A DNA stretch of 64,000 bases, taken from NCBI RefSeq assembly GCF_900169175.1, contig NZ_FXZM01000012.1:1-64000 (forward strand), in the 5' to 3' direction. The DNA is from Brevibacterium jeotgali. GTDB taxonomy: Bacteria > Actinomycetota > Actinomycetes > Actinomycetales > Brevibacteriaceae. The notes under the pieces were generated by a model that was not told the DNA's origin, made no database searches, and saw only the letters and a list, made by a program, of their open reading frames with translations. This document shows, piece after piece, positions 1 to 7,914 of this stretch (position 1 is its first letter; each line of letters opens with the position of its first letter). The translations under genes were made by a program, and so were the position numbers.

Positions 1-377
1 CGCTGCGTGAGACCAGCGCCGTGGAAGTCGTGTTCCATGCAGATCGAGGTGCCCAGTACACGTCGTCACAGCTTCATGCTGCTGCCCTCGAATTGGGAGT
101 GCAGCAGTCGGTGGGACGGACCGGCGTCTGCTGGGATAACGCGATGGCTGAGTCGTTCTGGTCGACGTTGAAGACTGAGTTCTATGACCGGCGGTCGTGG
201 TCGACGCGAGCGGAAGCCAGGCAGTCCGTAGCGCGGTGGATCGAGGTCGTCTTTAACCGGCGCAGGTTGCATTCGAGGTTGGGGATGGTGCCGCCGGTGG
301 AGTTCGAGCGGGGCATGGTCGCGGCGGTTGAGACGGTCGGGGGCGAGCAGGAAACGTCACTCACGCACGCCGCGTGA
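1..377 (+). CDS. IS3-family transposase, OrfB integrase core, C-terminal part (5' end outside window)
   Basis: The reading frame is open from the first bases, so the gene begins upstream of the window. The visible part is the end of an rve/DDE integrase core: an HADRGAQYTS block carrying the second catalytic Asp, then DNAMAESFWSTLKTE carrying the catalytic Glu, then the usual RRRLHSRLG tail. This is the C-terminal third of an IS3 OrfB, which cuts and joins the element ends. The frame looks intact up to its TGA. Whether the complete element is functional cannot be judged, because the left part (OrfA, frameshift site, left inverted repeat) lies outside. Confidence 0.92.
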   Translation, partial: LRETSAVEVVFHADRGAQYTSSQLHAAALELGVQQSVGRTGVCWDNAMAESFWSTLKTEFYDRRSWSTRAEARQSVARWIEVVFNRRRLHSRLGMVPPVEFERGMVAAVETVGGEQETSLTHAA

Positions 378-413
378 GGTGGCTCACGTGTCTACAGCTT
401 GCGGGTAACCCCA
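1..413 (+). mobile_element. Right part of an IS3-family insertion sequence
   Basis: It holds the end of the transposase gene and about 36 bases of downstream sequence. The stretch 388-413 (starts GTGTCTACAGC, ends ACCCCA) resembles the right terminal repeat of IS3-type elements, which usually end in CA. The boundary at 413 is inferred from that form only; the left repeat and the target duplication cannot be seen. Confidence 0.6.
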
Positions 414-463
414 CTCTGCCGTCACACCCTCTGGAGCCGTCACTGTCTCCGAACCGAGGGAGC

Positions 464-949
464 TCAGAGCGGTACCGTGTCGGAGCCTCCGGCGGGCTCA
501 TCCCCGGTGACGCGCGACTTGACGAGCTCCGCGATGCTGCGGGCCTTCCCTCCCGGGGTGCCCCAGAACTGCGCGGAATCCGTGCTCACGCGGATGAGGC
601 CGAGTGCGGGATCTGTCCGCCCACCCTCGAACCACTCCGCCGCGCGATCGTTCCACAGCTCGTCGATCTTCGCCTGATCCTCGACGAACTCGACGTGTCC
701 GGACACGGACAGCCAGGTCCCGGCCTCGGCCACGGAGAGGTTGACCTGCGGCCCCTGGCGCAGGGCCTCGGACTGATCTCCGGCGAGCGAGAGGAAGAAC
801 CAGACGTCGCAGTTATCGGTCACCTGCTGGGGGACCATCGGGTGGGCGAGGAGCTTCCCGTCGTGGCGCGCTGTCGTCACCATGACCCACGGGGCGCTGC
901 TCAGTGCGTGGGCGACGTCCTGCTGAGTGATGTCCTTCATTGTGTTCAC
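464..949 (-). CDS. Pyridoxamine 5'-phosphate oxidase-like flavin-binding protein (general stress protein 26 type)
   Basis: 161 aa. A short split-barrel protein: the N-terminal part WVMVTTARHDGKLLAHPMVP and the central WFFLSLAGDQSEALRQGPQVNL block are typical of the PNPOx-like/GSP26 group, which bind FMN or F420 in the cytosol and act as small reductases or flavin carriers. The C-terminal third (FWGTPGGKARSIAELVKSRVTG) is also usual for GSP26 proteins. The start is at 949, with a second Met three codons later. A perfect 7+2+7 inverted repeat lies 15-30 bases upstream. The substrate is unknown. Confidence 0.85.
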   Translation of the reverse strand: MNTMKDITQQDVAHALSSAPWVMVTTARHDGKLLAHPMVPQQVTDNCDVWFFLSLAGDQSEALRQGPQVNLSVAEAGTWLSVSGHVEFVEDQAKIDELWNDRAAEWFEGGRTDPALGLIRVSTDSAQFWGTPGGKARSIAELVKSRVTGDEPAGGSDTVPL

Positions 950-963
950 CTCCTGACGCAGTG

Positions 964-979
964 GGCAAGGTGCCTTGCC
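964..979. promoter_or_regulatory. Operator-like inverted repeat upstream of the PNPOx-like gene
   Basis: GGCAAGG-TG-CCTTGCC is a perfect 7-bp inverted repeat with a 2-base centre, 15 bases upstream of the start at 949. The position fits a repressor site overlapping the promoter. The regulator is unknown. Confidence 0.4.
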
Positions 980-1037
980 TGCGTAACGTCCACCCTATGG
1001 GCGCGTGGTCGGAGAGTCCACGCCCACGCTCCCTCCG

Positions 1038-1475
1038 TCACTTCTTCTTGCTCTTCTTCGCCGCGCTTGCGCCGATGCCGGCGATGAGCGCGACTGCGAT
1101 GGCCGCCATCCAGGAGTCCTTGGCCAGGGCTGTGCCTGCGCCGGACGGGCGGACTCCGTCCTCCTCAGTCTTCTCCGGGTCGCGGAAGTAGATGCTCAGC
1201 AGTCCCGCGGAGAATCCGCCCAGTGCCAGACCGGCGAGGCGATTCGGCACGACGGGCAGCAGGAGGGCGCCGCCCACGGCGATCTCGCCGAGTGCGACGA
1301 GCTTACCGAACTGCTGGGAGTCCATCTCCTCGAGAGCCGGGATGCCCTTGACTGCCTCCGCGTGGAGGTATCCCGCTGTGCCTTCGTCCATATCAAGCTT
1401 CCCGATGCCCGAGTTGAGGATGAAGGCGCCGGGCACCGAGCGCAGTGCGATGCTCGCGATCGAGGGGAGTGCCAT
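1038..1475 (-). CDS. DoxX-like small membrane protein
   Basis: 145 aa, three to four predicted membrane segments and a Lys-rich C-terminus (AAKKSKKK). It carries the VPGAFILNSGIGKLDMD opening and the GEIAVGGALLLPVVPNRLAGLALGGF-like helix (residues about 63-90) seen in actinobacterial DoxX/DUF4267-type proteins. These are linked to redox or membrane quality functions, but the exact role is unknown. It is a single gene, read away from the PNPOx-like gene's promoter. A GAACG-GT-CGTTC palindrome lies about 40 bases upstream. Confidence 0.7.
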   Translation of the reverse strand: MALPSIASIALRSVPGAFILNSGIGKLDMDEGTAGYLHAEAVKGIPALEEMDSQQFGKLVALGEIAVGGALLLPVVPNRLAGLALGGFSAGLLSIYFRDPEKTEEDGVRPSGAGTALAKDSWMAAIAVALIAGIGASAAKKSKKK

Positions 1476-1511
1476 GGTGAGTCCGCCTTTCGTGGTGCGA
1501 CGAGTGTGCGC

Positions 1512-1523
1512 GAACGGTCGTTC
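1512..1523. promoter_or_regulatory. Palindrome GAACG-GT-CGTTC in the promoter region of the DoxX-like gene
   Basis: A perfect 5+2+5 palindrome between the divergent-facing gene ends, 37 bases upstream of the start at 1475. The form is typical of TetR- or LexA-like dimer sites, but no cognate regulator lies beside it. Confidence 0.35.
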
Positions 1524-1592
1524 CGCTCGATACTCACCCTAGACGCTCCGCAGCGCGGGACGACGGGAAGAGGCGAACCTCCTCCGCGCCTG

Positions 1593-2048
1593 TCACGGAC
1601 GCTCCCAGTCCTCGATCCTGCCAGGCACGACGTCGAAGAGCGGGTGCGGGGCGGGGTCGGACGCCCGCCACCGCTCAGTGTCCTCCGGACTGCGGCCGGC
1701 CAGCTTGCGTCCCAGGTGGGACCACTCGAATGCGAGCTGCCCATCGGTGACCGGCATGAGGGGAACGTCGCCGAGGTCGTCGCCGCCGTCACGGTGTCGT
1801 GCCGGCTGCACGATCCGGTCGCGGTCGAAGCGGTAGCCGCGGGCCGTCGCCTCGGCGGCGAGGCCGGTCAGGTATGCGCCGATAGCGGACAGGGGGTCGT
1901 CCAACGCCCGGAAGCGCACGAGCTGAGGGTGGCTGCGGTATCCGCGTGTGCGCCCGCCGAGCACGGCCTGCGCCAGCAGGCTCTCGCGCCAGCAGGCGAC
2001 GAGGCCCTTCCCGTCCAGGTGTGCGGGGTGCAGCGACCAGAGCCTCAC
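1593..2048 (-). CDS. Pyrimidine dimer DNA glycosylase/endonuclease V-family protein (Pyr_excise)
   Basis: 151 aa. The start VRLWSLHPAHLDGKGLVACW, then SLLAQAVLGGRTRGYRSHPQLVRF (residues about 21-45), is diagnostic of the family related to phage T4 endonuclease V. That enzyme cuts the glycosidic bond at UV-induced pyrimidine dimers. The GTG start at 2048 was chosen because the conserved N-terminus begins exactly there and because GTGA overlaps the stop of the MMPL gene. An upstream ATG in the same frame would add 11 non-conserved residues. Enzyme activity is inferred from family only. Confidence 0.85.
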   Translation of the reverse strand: MRLWSLHPAHLDGKGLVACWRESLLAQAVLGGRTRGYRSHPQLVRFRALDDPLSAIGAYLTGLAAEATARGYRFDRDRIVQPARHRDGGDDLGDVPLMPVTDGQLAFEWSHLGRKLAGRSPEDTERWRASDPAPHPLFDVVPGRIEDWERP

Positions 2049-4213
2049 CGTGCTGGCTTCGCGAGCTTCGAGGGCCACCACACGGCGGGTCCGATGTCGT
2101 GGACGAGAGCGGGGACCAGCAGTGCCCTGACGAGGAACGTGTCGAGCAGGACCCCGAACGCCACGATGAACGCGATCTGCGCGAGGAAGAGGATCGGGAT
2201 GACCGACAGTGCGGCGAACGTCGCGGCCAGCACGACGCCTGCGGATGTGATGACGCCTCCCGTCACGGCGAGCGCTCGGATGACACCGGGTCGAGTCCCG
2301 TGTGCCAGCGACTCCTCCCGCACGCGGGTCATGAGGAAGATGTTGTAGTCGATCCCCAGCGCCACGAGGAAGATGAATCCGTAGAGGGGGACTGCCGGAT
2401 CGGCTCCGGGGAACTCGAACACGTGGTTGAACACGAGCGCGGCGACCCCCATCGCGGTGCCGAAGGACAGCACGGTCGTGAGCACCAGCAGGATCGGGGC
2501 GAGCACCGCCCGCAGGAGCACCATGAGGATCAGCAGGATGACCACCAGCACGATGGGGATGATGAGGTTCCGGTCGTGGATCGCCGCGTCATTCGTGTCC
2601 ACCGCCGTGGCGGTCACTCCACCCACCAGCACAGCAGCGTCGGCTGCGGCATAGGCCTCCCGCAGATCGCGCACCGTGTCCTGTGCGGCCGCGGAGTCGG
2701 CCGGGTCGCTCAGAGTCGCCTGGAGCATGATCGAGTCGTCGACCGTGGTGGGCTCCGGCGCCGGAGTGCCCGGAGGCCCGTACGCGCTGATGCCGTCCTC
2801 GTCGACCGGGGCGGAGCCCGCATCGGTCTCATCGGTGGTGACGGTGACGCCGTCGATGCCCGGGTGGTCGAGGAGGACGTCAGCGGAAGCCTGCAGAGAG
2901 TCCGCGTCGGTGACGACGTAGGTGGGACTTCCCGAACCGCCGGGGAAGTGCTTCCCCAGGGCCTCCTGGCCATCGCGCGCCTCGGAGGCGCCCAAGACCA
3001 GTTCCGACTGGGGCACCCCCTCGGCCTCGAGCTGGGTGACGCCCAGGGCGCCCACGAGCAGCAGGAGGGTCGTGCCGATCCAGATGCGTCGGGGTCGGCG
3101 CTCCACGGCTCGTCCGGTCCGCGCCCAGAGCCCCTTCGTGGGCACTCCGCCCTCGGCGGCGACCAGCTCGGGCTCGAAGCGCGGACGACGAGGCCAGAAG
3201 GCGGCCCGGCCGAAGGCGTAGAGGATGGCGGGTAGGAGGGTGAGGGCGGAGACCATCGCGAAGACGATGCCGATCGAGGCCACGGGGCCCAGCGTGCTGT
3301 TCGACTTGAGATCGCTCAGCAGCAGGCACAGGAGGCCGGCGATGACCGTTCCGCCGGACGCCAGGATCGGTTCGACCGATCCGCGCAGTCCCTGGAGGGA
3401 TGCGGTCCACGTGTCCTCGTGCACACGCAGCGCCTCGCGATAGCGCGCGACGTAGAGGAGCGAGTAGTCGGTCGCCGCACCGATGACGAGGATGAAGAGG
3501 ATGCCCTGGGTCTGCCCGCTCAGCAGGAGCACTTCCGCCTTGGCCAGCCACCAGACGGTCAGCAGTGCGACGGTGAGGGCGGAGACGCTCGTCGACAGCA
3601 CCGCGATCGGCAGGAGCAGGGAGCGGTAGACGACGATGAGGATGACGAAGACGGCGGCGAGCGCCACAGCAAGCAGCAGCCCGTCGATGCCGGCGAAGCC
3701 TGCGGCGAGGTCCGCACTGACCCCCGCGGGCCCGGTGACGAAGACCTCCACGTCATCGGGCAGGTCTGCGCCGAGCGCGTCCGAGACCTCCGGTACGACG
3801 TCCCCCAGTTCAGCATCGGAGCCGATGGGCACGAACGACTGGGCGGCGAGACCGTCGTCGGAGGGGATCACGGGAGACAGGTCGTCCTGCACGCCGGAGA
3901 TGTCGGGGAGCTGTGAGACGGCCTCATCGATCTCCTGCAGCTGCCCGTCGGTCAGCTCCGTGTCGGAGGTGAAGACGATCACCGCTGGGATGGCGTCCTC
4001 GTCGTTGAACTCGCCCAGCAGTTCCTGCACTGCCGTGGCGTCCGCGGACTCGGGCAGGTACGTCGTCTGATCGTTGGAGGAGACCTCCGAGACCTTTCCG
4101 AAGTACGGTCCGCCCACCGCCGCTCCCGTGAGCCACACGAGGATGAGGAGGCCCGGCAGGAAGACCCGCAGCCAACGGGGGACACGACTGCCGGTCGGTG
4201 CACGGTGGGTCAT
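2045..4213 (-). CDS. MMPL/RND-family membrane transporter
   Basis: 722 aa. Two-fold MMPL architecture: one N-terminal membrane helix (LRVFLPGLLILVWLTG), a periplasmic domain, five helices with ATDYSLLYVARYREALR, a linker, a second periplasmic domain, and a second helix set with ALGIDYNIFLMTRVREE. The two Asp-Tyr pairs are the usual proton-relay sites. The family exports lipids, siderophores or drugs. The ATG at 4213 begins the conserved N-terminus; the frame stays open upstream but would run into marR. It is divergent from a MarR regulator with a shared operator-like region, so MarR control of export is likely. The substrate is unknown. Confidence 0.9.
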   Translation of the reverse strand: MTHRAPTGSRVPRWLRVFLPGLLILVWLTGAAVGGPYFGKVSEVSSNDQTTYLPESADATAVQELLGEFNDEDAIPAVIVFTSDTELTDGQLQEIDEAVSQLPDISGVQDDLSPVIPSDDGLAAQSFVPIGSDAELGDVVPEVSDALGADLPDDVEVFVTGPAGVSADLAAGFAGIDGLLLAVALAAVFVILIVVYRSLLLPIAVLSTSVSALTVALLTVWWLAKAEVLLLSGQTQGILFILVIGAATDYSLLYVARYREALRVHEDTWTASLQGLRGSVEPILASGGTVIAGLLCLLLSDLKSNSTLGPVASIGIVFAMVSALTLLPAILYAFGRAAFWPRRPRFEPELVAAEGGVPTKGLWARTGRAVERRPRRIWIGTTLLLLVGALGVTQLEAEGVPQSELVLGASEARDGQEALGKHFPGGSGSPTYVVTDADSLQASADVLLDHPGIDGVTVTTDETDAGSAPVDEDGISAYGPPGTPAPEPTTVDDSIMLQATLSDPADSAAAQDTVRDLREAYAAADAAVLVGGVTATAVDTNDAAIHDRNLIIPIVLVVILLILMVLLRAVLAPILLVLTTVLSFGTAMGVAALVFNHVFEFPGADPAVPLYGFIFLVALGIDYNIFLMTRVREESLAHGTRPGVIRALAVTGGVITSAGVVLAATFAALSVIPILFLAQIAFIVAFGVLLDTFLVRALLVPALVHDIGPAVWWPSKLAKPAR

Positions 4214-4269
4214 CTGCGGCTCCTCAGGGGTGGGGTGGGGATCGATCTGACGAAGTTCCAGGGAGCAGA

Positions 4270-4310
4270 CTATACTGTCTTCATGGAAATAGTAAACATG
4301 AGGATAATAG
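4270..4310. promoter_or_regulatory. MarR/MMPL divergent control region with imperfect dyad
   Basis: An AT-rich island in otherwise GC-rich DNA. A left arm CTATACTGTCTTCATG (4270-4285) mirrors the right arm CATGAGGATAATAG (4297-4310) around an 11-base centre, with a perfect CATG/CATG core. It lies between the exporter start (4213) and the regulator start (4350), as expected for an autoregulated MarR operator. Confidence 0.55.
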
Positions 4311-4349
4311 TGTGCGGCTCCACTGCCCGCGAGTCGTAGGATAGCCAGC

Positions 4350-4922
4350 ATGTCAGCACCAGAGTCAGGGGCCGATGCGGTGTCGGAGAACCTGTATGAG
4401 GTCGATGCGGCGGACCCGCTGCATCGCCTCGTCGATCGTTCAGGCATGTCGACCGACGACATCGAGCAGATCGGGCGACTCATGCGAGGGATCGCGGACC
4501 TTCGGGCGGCCGAGCAGCGCCTGACCGAGGCGTCGCAGAAGTACATGAAGCTGAGCCAGCAGGACATGCGTGCGATCCAGTACCTGATCGTGGCGAGCAA
4601 CCGCGGGACGATGGTGACTCCCAGTATGATCGCCGCCCATCTGCAGATCTCCGCGGCGTCGACCACCAAGCTCCTCAACCGGCTGGAGGACGGCGCACAC
4701 ATCACGCGCGAGGTGCACCCCGGTGATCGCCGTGCCTTCGTGGTGCGCGTGACGCCGGGGACCATGGAGTCCGCGATGGACACGGTGGGACGACAGCACG
4801 CGAAGCGGTTCGACGCGGCGGCCCGTCTGACACCGGAGCAGCGCGACATCGTCCTCGACTTCTTCCAGGACATGACCCGGCAGCTGTCCCTCGACGACGC
4901 GGCGTGGGCCGAAGGCCTCTGA
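4350..4922 (+). CDS. MarR-family transcriptional regulator
   Basis: 190 aa. Winged helix-turn-helix at residues about 75-140: LSQQDMRAIQYLIVA, then MIAAHLQISAASTTKLLNRL (recognition region), then the wing GDRRAFVVRVTPGT. It is flanked by long dimer helices at both ends. The N-terminal 45 residues are longer than in minimal MarR proteins. It probably represses the divergent MMPL exporter and itself. A TAGGAT box (4337-4342) ends 7 bases before the ATG, so the mRNA is probably leaderless. Confidence 0.88.
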   Translation: MSAPESGADAVSENLYEVDAADPLHRLVDRSGMSTDDIEQIGRLMRGIADLRAAEQRLTEASQKYMKLSQQDMRAIQYLIVASNRGTMVTPSMIAAHLQISAASTTKLLNRLEDGAHITREVHPGDRRAFVVRVTPGTMESAMDTVGRQHAKRFDAAARLTPEQRDIVLDFFQDMTRQLSLDDAAWAEGL

Positions 4923-4964
4923 CGGCGTCCCGCCTGCCGCCGGGATGATCTGTGCGGGCCAGGC

Positions 4965-4991
4965 GGAATAGAACCTCGTCGCGGAGGGGTT
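4965..4991 (+). promoter_or_regulatory. Candidate SigR-type promoter (GGAAT-N19-GTT) before the luciferase-like gene
   Basis: GGAAT at 4965-4969 and GTT at 4989-4991 are 19 bases apart, within the 18-19 spacing known for the SigR/SigH thiol-stress consensus. It lies about 95 bases upstream of the flavin oxidoreductase start. sigR itself is 9 kb away. A match of this length can occur by chance, so confidence is moderate. Direct copies of CCGGTCGGTCTGA follow at 5031-5060. Confidence 0.45.
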
Positions 4992-5087
4992 GACCTCGGG
5001 GCCGACCGGTCGTGAACCCGGTCGGCCGTCACCCGGTCGGTCTGAGTCCGGTCGGTCTGAATCCCGCGAGCAGAGGAGTACCCCGCT

Positions 5088-6077
5088 GTGCCCGTTCCCC
5101 TGAGCATCCTCGACCTCGTCTCCATCTCCGACGGGTCGACGGCCCGTGACGGCATCGCCGCATCGGTGAGCTCGGCACGGCTCGCCGACCGGCTCGGGTA
5201 TCGGCGGCTGTGGTTCGCGGAGCATCACAACACCGTCAACCTCGCTGCCAGTGCGACAGCCCTGCTCATCTCCCACGCGGCCGAGGCCACGGAGACCATC
5301 CGCCTCGGATCCGGTGGCGTCATGCTCCCCAACCATGCGCCGCTCATGGTCTCGGAGCAGTACGGGACCCTCGCGAACATGCACGGGGACCGGATCGATC
5401 TGGGCCTCGGGCGAGCGCCGGGAACCGACCAGATGACCGCGCAGGCGCTCGCCCGCTCGTCGGCTGAGCCCCAGGCCTTCGCCCAGAACATCTACGACAT
5501 GCAGGGATGGTTCGGCGACGAGGGGCGGGCATACAGCACGCCGATCATCTCTGCCGTGTCCGCGAGGACGCATGTGCCGATCTGGGTGCTGGGTTCCACC
5601 GTGAACGGTGCTGCGATCGCGGGTCAGCTGGGACTTCCGTTCTCTGTCGCGTCGCACTTCGCTCCCGACCAGCTCGACCAGGCGATCCGCGTCTACCGCG
5701 AATCATTCACGACGGAGGCGCCGACAGCGCAGATCGAAGAGCCCTGGGTCATGGCCGGCATCAACGTGATGGTCGCGCCCACTGAGGACGAAGCGGCCCG
5801 CGAGTTCACGACGGTCGAGCAGATGTTCATGGACATCCGCTCGGGCGGACGCCGCAGGCTCCAGCCTCCGATCGACCCCGAGGCGCTCGCCGCACGCGGC
5901 GGTGGACGCAATCCGATGCTGGAGATCAGCGCAGTCGGCTCCCCGTCGACGGTGAAGGACCAGCTCGACGCCTTCGTCGAGCGCACCGGGGCCGACGAGC
6001 TCATCACCGTCACCTATGCGTACGACCCGACCGTCCGTGAACGTGCGCTCCAGCTGCTGGCGGACGTCTGGTTCTGA
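5088..6077 (+). CDS. LLM-class flavin-dependent oxidoreductase (luciferase-like, MsnO8 type)
   Basis: 329 aa. TIM-barrel luciferase-like protein: the N-terminal PLSILDLVSISDG strand, RLGYRRLWFAEHHNTVNLA (residues about 40-58), LGSGGVMLPNHAPL and the RIDLGLGRAPGTD phosphate/flavin region are all typical of the MsnO8 subgroup. Members use FMNH2 or reduced flavin to oxidise small substrates; the substrate here is unknown. It starts at GTG 5088 after GAGGAGT. It stands alone, with a candidate thiol-stress promoter upstream, which would put it in the oxidative-stress response (inference). Confidence 0.88.
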   Translation: MPVPLSILDLVSISDGSTARDGIAASVSSARLADRLGYRRLWFAEHHNTVNLAASATALLISHAAEATETIRLGSGGVMLPNHAPLMVSEQYGTLANMHGDRIDLGLGRAPGTDQMTAQALARSSAEPQAFAQNIYDMQGWFGDEGRAYSTPIISAVSARTHVPIWVLGSTVNGAAIAGQLGLPFSVASHFAPDQLDQAIRVYRESFTTEAPTAQIEEPWVMAGINVMVAPTEDEAAREFTTVEQMFMDIRSGGRRRLQPPIDPEALAARGGGRNPMLEISAVGSPSTVKDQLDAFVERTGADELITVTYAYDPTVRERALQLLADVWF

Positions 6078-6147
6078 CCGCAGCGCGGTCGGGGAGCGCC
6101 CGCGGGTGCCTCTTCCAGAGCCCGTGTGATCGGCGTATCGTCGCCAC

Positions 6148-6591
6148 ATGAGCATGACGATCGGTGCGAGCGTGTACCTCAACCTGCCCATCTCCGACGT
6201 CGCGGCGGCGCGTGCCTTCTGGACCGCCGCGGGAGTGCGGATCTCCGAGCCCTACTCGAATGAGAGCGCCGTCGCGCTGAGCTTCAGCGACCACGTCATG
6301 GTGATGCTGCTGCGGCGTGACTTCTACAGTGAGTTCCTGACCGGCCGCGCAGTCGCGGACACGAAGACCACCAGCAGCTGCCTCATCTGCCTCGACGCGG
6401 GGTCGAAGGAGGACGTCGATGCCTTCGTCGATGCCGCGGTCGCTGCCGGCGGGAGCGAGGTGCCTCCGCCGGATCCGAACCCGGCACAGGCGGCGATCGA
6501 TGAGGGACTCATGTACGGCCGGACGTTCTTCGATCCGGACGGGCACAGCTGGGAGATCCTCTGGATGTCCGGTCAGATGCCGGAGGGCTGA
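6148..6591 (+). CDS. VOC/glyoxalase-family protein
   Basis: 147 aa with the two beta-alpha-beta-beta-beta modules of the vicinal-oxygen-chelate fold: VYLNLPISDVAAARAFWTAA at the start and FFDPDGHSWEILWM at the end. The family covers lyases, dioxygenases and antibiotic-binding proteins, and the C-terminal Glu is a usual metal ligand. The longer insert with ALSFSDHVMVMLL is typical of the glyoxalase/bleomycin-resistance-like YaeR or PhnB type. A TATCGT box at 6136-6141 ends six bases before the ATG, suggesting a leaderless message. Confidence 0.82.
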   Translation: MSMTIGASVYLNLPISDVAAARAFWTAAGVRISEPYSNESAVALSFSDHVMVMLLRRDFYSEFLTGRAVADTKTTSSCLICLDAGSKEDVDAFVDAAVAAGGSEVPPPDPNPAQAAIDEGLMYGRTFFDPDGHSWEILWMSGQMPEG

Positions 6592-6672
6592 CTCTCAGCA
6601 CTCCTCCCATCCCACGTCGCTGCTTCCTTGTCGGGACGGATCCGCGCAGAAGACGACCGTCTGACGCGCAGG

Positions 6673-7710
6673 TCAGAAGAGCGCAGGCTGCGCTGGTCGC
6701 GGCGCGGCAGTGGTGGGTGCGGCGGCGGGCGCGGGCCGGGGCGCCTCCTCGTCGACCTGCCCCTGCAGGCCGTGACGTGCGATGAGCGGTGTGATGCGCC
6801 GGGCGAGCATCTGCCGGTACGCCCGAGGCGGGTAGGCGGAGCGTGCGTACATCCCGGTGTAGGCGTCCAGGATGTCCGGGCGATGGTCCCTCAACCATCC
6901 GACGTACCATTCCCTGGCGCCGGGGCGCAGGTGGAGGGCGCCGTAGACGACACGATGGGCGCCGGCGTCTGCGATCACGGACAGTGCGTCGTCGAGCTGC
7001 TGTGAGGAGTCGGTGAGGTAGGGGAGGATCGGCATGAGGAACACGGTCACTCTGAACCCCAGGTCTGCAGCGGCGCGGACTGTTGCGAGCCGCGCTCTGG
7101 GCGACGGTGTGCCGGGTTCGATCGACTGCTGCAGATCGTCATCGAACACCGCGATGGACATCGCGAGGTCCACTGGGACCGCATCAGCCGCCCGCGCCAG
7201 CAGCGGCAGGTCACGGCGGAGCAGGGTGCCCTTCGTGAGGAGCGAGAACGGGGTGCCGCTGTCAGCCAACGCCTCGATGATCCCGGGCATCAGCCCGTAC
7301 CGCCCTTCGGCCCGCTGGTAGGGGTCCGTGTTGGTGCCCAGGGCGACGTGCTCGCGACCCCACCGCGGCCGGTTCACCTCTGCGGCGAGGACGTCGGCCA
7401 CGTTCACCTTCACGACGACCTGCCGGTCGAAGTCCCTCCCCGAGTCCAGATCCAGGTACGAGTGGGTGTTCCGCGCGAAGCAGTAGACGCAGGCGTGGGA
7501 GCATCCGCGGTACGGATTGACCGTCCAGTCGAACGGCATCGAGCTGCGGGCGGGAACGCGGTTCAGGGCAGATTTCGCCCGCACCTCGTGGAACTGCATG
7601 CCGACGAATTCCGGCGCGGTCGTCGTCCGCACCAGTCCGGGCAGCTCGAGTGTCCCCGTCGCACCAGTGGTGCCGGGTGCGTCCGTCGTGCTCTGCGCGC
7701 TCCATCTCAT
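6673..7710 (-). CDS. Rv2578c-family radical SAM protein (spore photoproduct lyase-like)
   Basis: 345 aa. The radical-SAM Fe-S motif CX3CX2C is present as GCSHACVYCFAR (about residues 82-93), followed by NTHSYLDLDSGRDFD, the signature of actinobacterial Rv2578c proteins. These are distantly related to spore photoproduct lyase and have no proven substrate. The start at 7710 gives MRWSAQ, as in family members; 38 further residues would be open upstream but are not conserved in character. The C-terminus is rich in Pro/Ala. Confidence 0.88.
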   Translation of the reverse strand: MRWSAQSTTDAPGTTGATGTLELPGLVRTTTAPEFVGMQFHEVRAKSALNRVPARSSMPFDWTVNPYRGCSHACVYCFARNTHSYLDLDSGRDFDRQVVVKVNVADVLAAEVNRPRWGREHVALGTNTDPYQRAEGRYGLMPGIIEALADSGTPFSLLTKGTLLRRDLPLLARAADAVPVDLAMSIAVFDDDLQQSIEPGTPSPRARLATVRAAADLGFRVTVFLMPILPYLTDSSQQLDDALSVIADAGAHRVVYGALHLRPGAREWYVGWLRDHRPDILDAYTGMYARSAYPPRAYRQMLARRITPLIARHGLQGQVDEEAPRPAPAAAPTTAAPRPAQPALF

Positions 7711-7914
7711 GACACTGATTAGAACAGGTGATCGAATACTGCGCAAGGGTGCATGTTGCGCCATGCGCGCGCCACGCGCCTTGCTGGGCGCCCGGCTGCC
7801 GGCGGTCGAGGTGATCTGAATCACTGTATCGTCGGCGCGGGCGCTCTTGCGCTTGGTTCAACTTTCAACTAATGTCTTGCCTGTAGTCAGAACACAACGA
7901 CTTGAGGAGAAAAC
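7711..7914. promoter_or_regulatory. Divergent promoter region of radical SAM and yceI genes
   Basis: Unusually AT-rich for this genome. It contains GTGAT-CTGA-ATCAC (7811-7824, perfect 5-bp arms), a tandem TTCAACT-TTCAACT (7857-7870), a possible -10 box TGTAGT (7882-7887) and the strong ribosome site GAGGAG (7903-7908) for yceI. The tandem heptamer may serve as -35 box or activator site. Confidence 0.4.

Noticed and set aside
1-413. Composite transposon or genomic island at the left edge
   Set aside because: Only one IS end is in view and the genes to its right are ordinary. Nothing supports a larger mobile unit.
7711-7760. LexA-like site near the radical SAM start
   Set aside because: GAACAGGTGATCGAA looks similar at first sight but is not palindromic and has the wrong spacing.
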